Positions 61,037-64,000 of a stretch of 64,000 nucleotides of DNA are shown here, piece after piece. A program made the position numbers and the translations under genes. Origin of the DNA: Sorangium cellulosum So0157-2 (lineage in GTDB: Bacteria; Myxococcota_A; Polyangia; Polyangiales; Polyangiaceae); assembly GCF_000418325.1 (NCBI RefSeq), contig NC_021658.1:1798001-1862000 (forward strand), written 5' to 3'. The first letter of the stretch is position 1. Each line of letters starts with the position of its first letter. Under the pieces are notes generated by a model that saw only the letters and a list, made by a program, of their open reading frames with translations, was not told where the DNA came from and did no database searches.

Positions 61037-61879
61037 CTAGGAGCGCCCGGCGAGCCGGTCTTGGAAGATCTTGCGATCCCCGCGCGCCGCCCGGCGGAAG
61101 CCGCGGGGGGAGACGCCGGCGGCGCGGTGGAAGGTGCGGACGAAGTTGGAGAGATCGCCGAACCCGACGTCGAGCGCGATGTCGGTGATCGACCGGGCGC
61201 TGTCGGCCAGGAGGCGCGCCGCGCGGCGCAGGCGGGCGCGGACCAGGTACTGGTGCGGGGTCACGCCGAGCACCCGCGCGAACAGCCGCAGGAAGTGGAA
61301 CGGGCTGAGCCCGACCTCGCGCGCGGCGCCCTCGAGATCGACCGGCTCGTGCGCGTGCTCGTCGAGCCAGATCGCCGCCTCCACGGCGCGGCGGCGGTCG
61401 CGCGCGAGGGCCTCGGGCGGCCGCTGCTCCCGCCCGGAGGCGACCTCGACGAAGCGGGCGGCGAAGAGCATTCCCGCCTCGTCGACGCCGATGTCGCTCC
61501 TGCCGTCGGCGGCCGCCTGGGCGAGCTCGCCGAGCACCATCAGCTCGGGCAGGGGCGGCACGCCGCCGGTCCGGAAGGCCTCGGTCCGGGCGCCGAGCGC
61601 GTCGAGCAGCGGCGGCGCGAGGTGGATGGACAGGCACTCGTCGCCGCGGACGTGCTCGTGCGTGCACATGTACTCGTCGCCGGGGTGGCCGATGAGGAGC
61701 GACCCGGCGACGAGCTCGAACGACGCCCCCCGGACGCGGTAACCGAAGCTGCCCTTGCGCACGTAGGAGAGCGAGAAGCCGCGGTGCTGCTCGACGAACG
61801 GCGCGTCGGCGGGGCCGGCGCTGCACCGGTAGTCGAGCACCGAGATGGCCTCGCGCGCCAGCACCGTCGTGACGAGCAT
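61037..61879 (-). CDS. AraC-family regulator upstream of the alkylation-repair fusion
   Basis: 280 residues from ATG 61879. A cupin-like N-terminal sensing domain ('[36 protein letters not shown]', '[17 protein letters not shown]') precedes two HTHs at the C-terminus ('[82 protein letters not shown]'). It has no Ada-type zinc domain with the methyl-accepting Cys cluster. Same strand and 42 bp from the MGMT-AlkA gene, so probably its regulator. A tandem repeat plus strong hairpin lies just upstream. Confidence 0.88.
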   Translation of the reverse strand: MLVTTVLAREAISVLDYRCSAGPADAPFVEQHRGFSLSYVRKGSFGYRVRGASFELVAGSLLIGHPGDEYMCTHEHVRGDECLSIHLAPPLLDALGARTEAFRTGGVPPLPELMVLGELAQAAADGRSDIGVDEAGMLFAARFVEVASGREQRPPEALARDRRRAVEAAIWLDEHAHEPVDLEGAAREVGLSPFHFLRLFARVLGVTPHQYLVRARLRRAARLLADSARSITDIALDVGFGDLSNFVRTFHRAAGVSPRGFRRAARGDRKIFQDRLAGRS

Positions 61880-61920
61880 GCCCCGCCGACTGTACCCGCG
61901 GCGCAGAGGCGGAGCAACGC

Positions 61921-61956
61921 GCGCCCGGGCCGCCTCGCGCGCCCGGGCCGCCTCGC
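61921..61956. repeat. 18-bp direct repeat
   Basis: GCGCCCGGGCCGCCTCGC occurs twice in perfect tandem (61921-61938, 61939-61956) between the AraC start and the nucleotidyltransferase stop; copy 2 forms part of the hairpin at 61946-61981. Confidence 0.85.
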
Positions 61957-61981
61957 GCGGCCGCGGCGGCGCGAGGCGGCC
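61946..61981 (-). terminator. 13-bp hairpin between nucleotidyltransferase and AraC genes
   Basis: GGCCGCCTCGCGC (61946-61958) and GCGCGAGGCGGCC (61969-61981) pair perfectly with a 10-nt loop. On the minus strand it directly follows the nucleotidyltransferase stop, so it probably ends the HD/sigma-r4/nucleotidyltransferase transcript. Confidence 0.6.
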
Positions 61982-61988
61982 GTGACCG

Positions 61989-62834
61989 TCAGGCCATCCC
62001 CTCGAAGCCGGGCAGCGGATCGTACGCCTGATCGGGGTCGTCCTCCTCGCCGGGCTCGGCGCAGGCCGGCGCGTCGTCGGCTCCGGCGCCGCCGCCGGTG
62101 TCGCCGAGCAACCCGTCGAACTGCCCCGGGAGCGGCTCGTCCTCGTCCGCCTCGAGCAGCGCGTCCATCCCCTCCACCTCGCCGGTCGCGAGGTAGCGCT
62201 CCCACGCCGCGGGGTGGTCCCGGGCACAGAGCGCCGAGAGGGCGGCGATGCCCAGGCGCACGATCGGCTTCCCGTCGGTGCTGCTGCGGGGGCGCGCCCT
62301 CAGCTCGCGCGGGGCGTACACCGTGAGCTCGAGGGGCGCCACGTCCGCCACGTGATAGTGCACGTACTCCCGGAGCTCTCCGCCCTTCTGGATCGTCACG
62401 CGCTCGCGCTCGAAGGTCCAGCCGAGCGCCCGCGCGTGCCGCTCCAGCGCCTCTTCGTCGGCGGGGAACACGTGCAGATCGACGTCGCTGCCGCGGCGGA
62501 TATGGCCGGTGGAGACCGAGCCGATCAGCCGGGGCGAGAACGGCGCGAGCGCGCGCATGGCCTCCAGCGCCACGATGCGCAGCGCGAACAGCCGGCGCGT
62601 GCGCTGGCTCCCCTCGGCGCGCTCGGCGAAGAGGAGCAGCGCCTCGCGGATCTCCCCGTTCGAGGGCAGGTCCGCGGGCCGGTACCGCGCCCGCCGCCCC
62701 TCGACCTGGCCGAGGATCCGCTTCGCGGCCATGCGCTTGGCGGTGAAGTACTGGTCCACGCCTTCCTCGTACATGAGGCGCGCGGCCTCGGCGGCGATGC
62801 GGGCCCGCAGCCCGCCGGATCGCTCGGCGCTCAT
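61989..62834 (-). CDS. Pol-beta-superfamily nucleotidyltransferase
   Basis: 281 residues. A nucleotidyltransferase core '[22 protein letters not shown]' (GS…DxD, about 104-124) is followed by '[32 protein letters not shown]', where the third acidic residue would fall. The N-terminal 90 residues are helical ('[17 protein letters not shown]'), and the C-terminus is acidic, disordered and Gly/Asp-rich. Start overlaps the stop of the sigma-r4-like gene by ATGA. The nucleotide acceptor is unknown; the linked HD-domain gene suggests paired addition and removal of phosphate-containing groups, possibly on RNA. Confidence 0.78.
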   Translation of the reverse strand: MSAERSGGLRARIAAEAARLMYEEGVDQYFTAKRMAAKRILGQVEGRRARYRPADLPSNGEIREALLLFAERAEGSQRTRRLFALRIVALEAMRALAPFSPRLIGSVSTGHIRRGSDVDLHVFPADEEALERHARALGWTFERERVTIQKGGELREYVHYHVADVAPLELTVYAPRELRARPRSSTDGKPIVRLGIAALSALCARDHPAAWERYLATGEVEGMDALLEADEDEPLPGQFDGLLGDTGGGAGADDAPACAEPGEEDDPDQAYDPLPGFEGMA

Positions 62835-63256
62835 CGGCTCACCCGCGCCGCGCGCGCTGCCGGCGCTGCCGCCGCGCCGCGGCCTGCCGGCGTCGGCGGC
62901 GCCGCGGCGAGCGCCGGCCCGAGGGCCTGCCGCAGCCGGAGCATCGCGCCGCCGACCAGGCGGCCGCCCCGCGGCGCCCCGAACAGGCGCTTCTGCACGA
63001 CCTGCTGCGCCACCCCGAGGCGGCGCGCGATCTCGCCCTGCGACAGCCCGTCGAAGAAATAGGCCTCGACGACCTCGCGCTGCTTCGCCGTCAGCGCGGT
63101 CTCGACCGCATCCCGCACCGCGGCGCAGAGCCGGTCTCGCGCCGGCGACCCGGCCTCGTCGCCCCAGAGCCGGCGATCGTCGCCCCAGCGATCCACGTCG
63201 CCGCAGAGGACCTCCCGGCGCGCCTTGCGCTCACGCGAGCTCCTTTCGCAGATCAT
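62831..63256 (-). CDS. Sigma-70 region-4-like HTH protein
   Basis: 141 residues with a single recognised element, 'ALTAKQREVVEAYFFDGLSQGEIARRLGVAQQVVQKRLFGA' (about 54-95), matching sigma-70 region 4. There is no region 2, so it is not a complete sigma factor. An Ala-rich tail follows. The start is doubtful: ATG at 63256 overlaps the HD gene by 26 bp and lacks a ribosome site; a GTG about 20 codons later is possible. Middle gene of a three-gene operon (HD, this gene, nucleotidyltransferase). Confidence 0.65.
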   Translation of the reverse strand: MICERSSRERKARREVLCGDVDRWGDDRRLWGDEAGSPARDRLCAAVRDAVETALTAKQREVVEAYFFDGLSQGEIARRLGVAQQVVQKRLFGAPRGGRLVGGAMLRLRQALGPALAAAPPTPAGRGAAAAPAARAARVSR

Positions 63257-63725
63257 GGGCGGGGGCGGGCTCGCCGCCGATCGAGAGCAGGGAGAGGTCC
63301 GCGCCGTCGAGCAGGAGCTCCACGGCGGCCTCGGGGCTCAGCACGGTCGCGGCCGGCGAGCGGCCGCCGAGGTCCCACCGCCGGAGCCGCGCGAGGTCGG
63401 CGAGGGCGCTCGTGCGCCGGAGGCGCCGCTTCGTCGGGCCGGGCGCGCGCAAGAGGTGCAGGTGGTGCCGCACGAGCCAGACCACCCGCGGGCAGACGAG
63501 CTCCGCGAGCGCGTCGGCCCCGTCCTCGGCGTGATCGGCGGCGGCGAACGCCTTGCCGACGTCGTGGAGCAGGGCCGCGGCCCAGAGCGCACGATCCGCG
63601 GTCTCGCGGCGGGCCAGGTCGAAGACCTGCAGGGAGTGGAAGAGCGCGTCGCCCTCGGGGTGCCAGCGCGGATCCTGCGGCACGCGGTCGAGGGCGAGGA
63701 GGAGATCGAGGAGGTCCTGGTGCAT
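63231..63725 (-). CDS. HD-domain hydrolase
   Basis: 164 residues from ATG 63725 (the longer frame to 63851 is Pro/Arg-rich and lacks support). HD motif: 'HSLQVFDLA' supplies the first His, 'AALLHDVGKAF' the HD pair, and 'WLVRHHLHL' the later His. Metal-dependent phosphohydrolase; similar to HD partners of tRNA or RNA nucleotidyltransferases. First gene of the minus-strand operon with the sigma-r4-like and nucleotidyltransferase genes. Confidence 0.82.
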   Translation of the reverse strand: MHQDLLDLLLALDRVPQDPRWHPEGDALFHSLQVFDLARRETADRALWAAALLHDVGKAFAAADHAEDGADALAELVCPRVVWLVRHHLHLLRAPGPTKRRLRRTSALADLARLRRWDLGGRSPAATVLSPEAAVELLLDGADLSLLSIGGEPAPAHDLRKELA

Positions 63726-64000
63726 CGGGGGAGGGCGGTTGGGCCGCCCGCGGGGCGCGGGCGAGCGGTGCCCTTCACCCTGGGGCGCGGCCACACCCAC
63801 CGGGAGGCCGCGCTGGCCGGGGCAGGGGAAGAATAGTAGCGCGTCGCCCAAGGACGAATTTGCGGTGGCGAACCGGGGCGATCCGTCGGATCCCCCTCGG
63901 TTTCAGGGGGGCGTGACGGCGGATCGCAGCCCCTCGGGAGGCGTGGGCCCAACGCGGGCCCAGCCGGCGAGCCTCAGGTTTCGGGAACTCGCGTCGGCCG
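63726..64000. other. Right-edge non-coding segment
   Basis: 275 bp upstream of the HD operon. It should hold its promoter; a GATCC-GTC-GGATC inverted repeat is at about 63881-63893. No start of a further gene is recognisable before the window ends. Confidence 0.4.

Noticed and set aside
1..64000. tRNA, rRNA, prophage or integrated element
   Set aside because: No tRNA-like cloverleaf, rRNA sequence, integrase, transposase or phage structural gene was recognised on either strand.

Overview
The window looks like chromosomal DNA of a large-genome, very high-GC, cellulolytic myxobacterium of the Sorangium/Polyangiaceae type. The evidence is almost universal G/C at third codon positions, many secreted lipoproteins with Gly/Ser-rich linkers, a MYXO-CTERM sorting signal, FHA-sigma54 activators beside eukaryote-like Ser/Thr kinases carrying AAA/TPR tails, TIGR02996 and TIGR02270 proteins, and several plant-polymer-degrading candidates. 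I see no rRNA, tRNA, CRISPR array, prophage or intact insertion sequence. About 48 genes are supportable.

Layout. 0-7 kb: secreted proteins (beta-propeller fragment, GH12-like lipoprotein, CBM2-alpha/beta hydrolase lipoprotein, RCC1-repeat lipoprotein). 6.7-16.4 kb: housekeeping-style singletons (D-2-hydroxyacid dehydrogenase, solute-binding lipoprotein, NudC-type Nudix enzyme, metallo-hydrolase, AmpG-like permease, SDR, DNRLRE lipoprotein, Tat-exported amidase). 16.6-22.4 kb: a type VI secretion (T6SS) accessory region without VgrG, holding a peptidoglycan-binding protein, an 816-residue protein with two dinucleotide-binding-like motifs and a helix-hairpin-helix-like segment, a leucine-rich TIGR02996 protein, a cargo-like protein and DUF2169. 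22.9-29.2 kb: secreted SBBP/vWD protein behind a near-perfect sigma54 promoter, a parallel beta-helix (pectate-lyase-like) protein and an esterase-like lipoprotein. 29.3-37.3 kb: a T6SS VgrG island (TIGR02270, VgrG, DUF2169, a ketosynthase-like protein without the usual cysteine, a DUF4150 PAAR-like effector and a SUKH immunity protein). 37.3-46.8 kb: Lon, a lipase, a stand-alone NFACT-R protein, an ECF-type sigma factor with a lipoprotein, a LamG/CxxCH lipoprotein, and an ArsR-SRPBCC pair. 47-54.5 kb: an FHA/sigma54 activator and two large kinase paralogues, convergent, one with a decayed ATPase. 54.7-59.4 kb: acyl-CoA ligase, an MbnP-MbnH copper/kynurenine pair, and a peroxiredoxin-glutaredoxin fusion. 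59.7-63.8 kb: an MGMT-AlkA fusion behind an AraC regulator, and an HD / sigma-region-4 / nucleotidyltransferase operon.

How the genes work together. The two T6SS regions probably supply spike, adaptors, effector and immunity to a core apparatus encoded elsewhere. The effector-immunity pair (35161-37251) is the clearest toxin system. The MbnP-MbnH pair (56643-58669), coupled by a GTGA overlap and with no methanobactin genes nearby, is the most attractive enzymatic system. Non-coding highlights are a 141-bp inverted-repeat element built of 9-mers, a near-perfect 24-bp operator before the SDR gene, tandem repeats lying across stop codons, and several perfect GC-rich hairpins between convergent genes.
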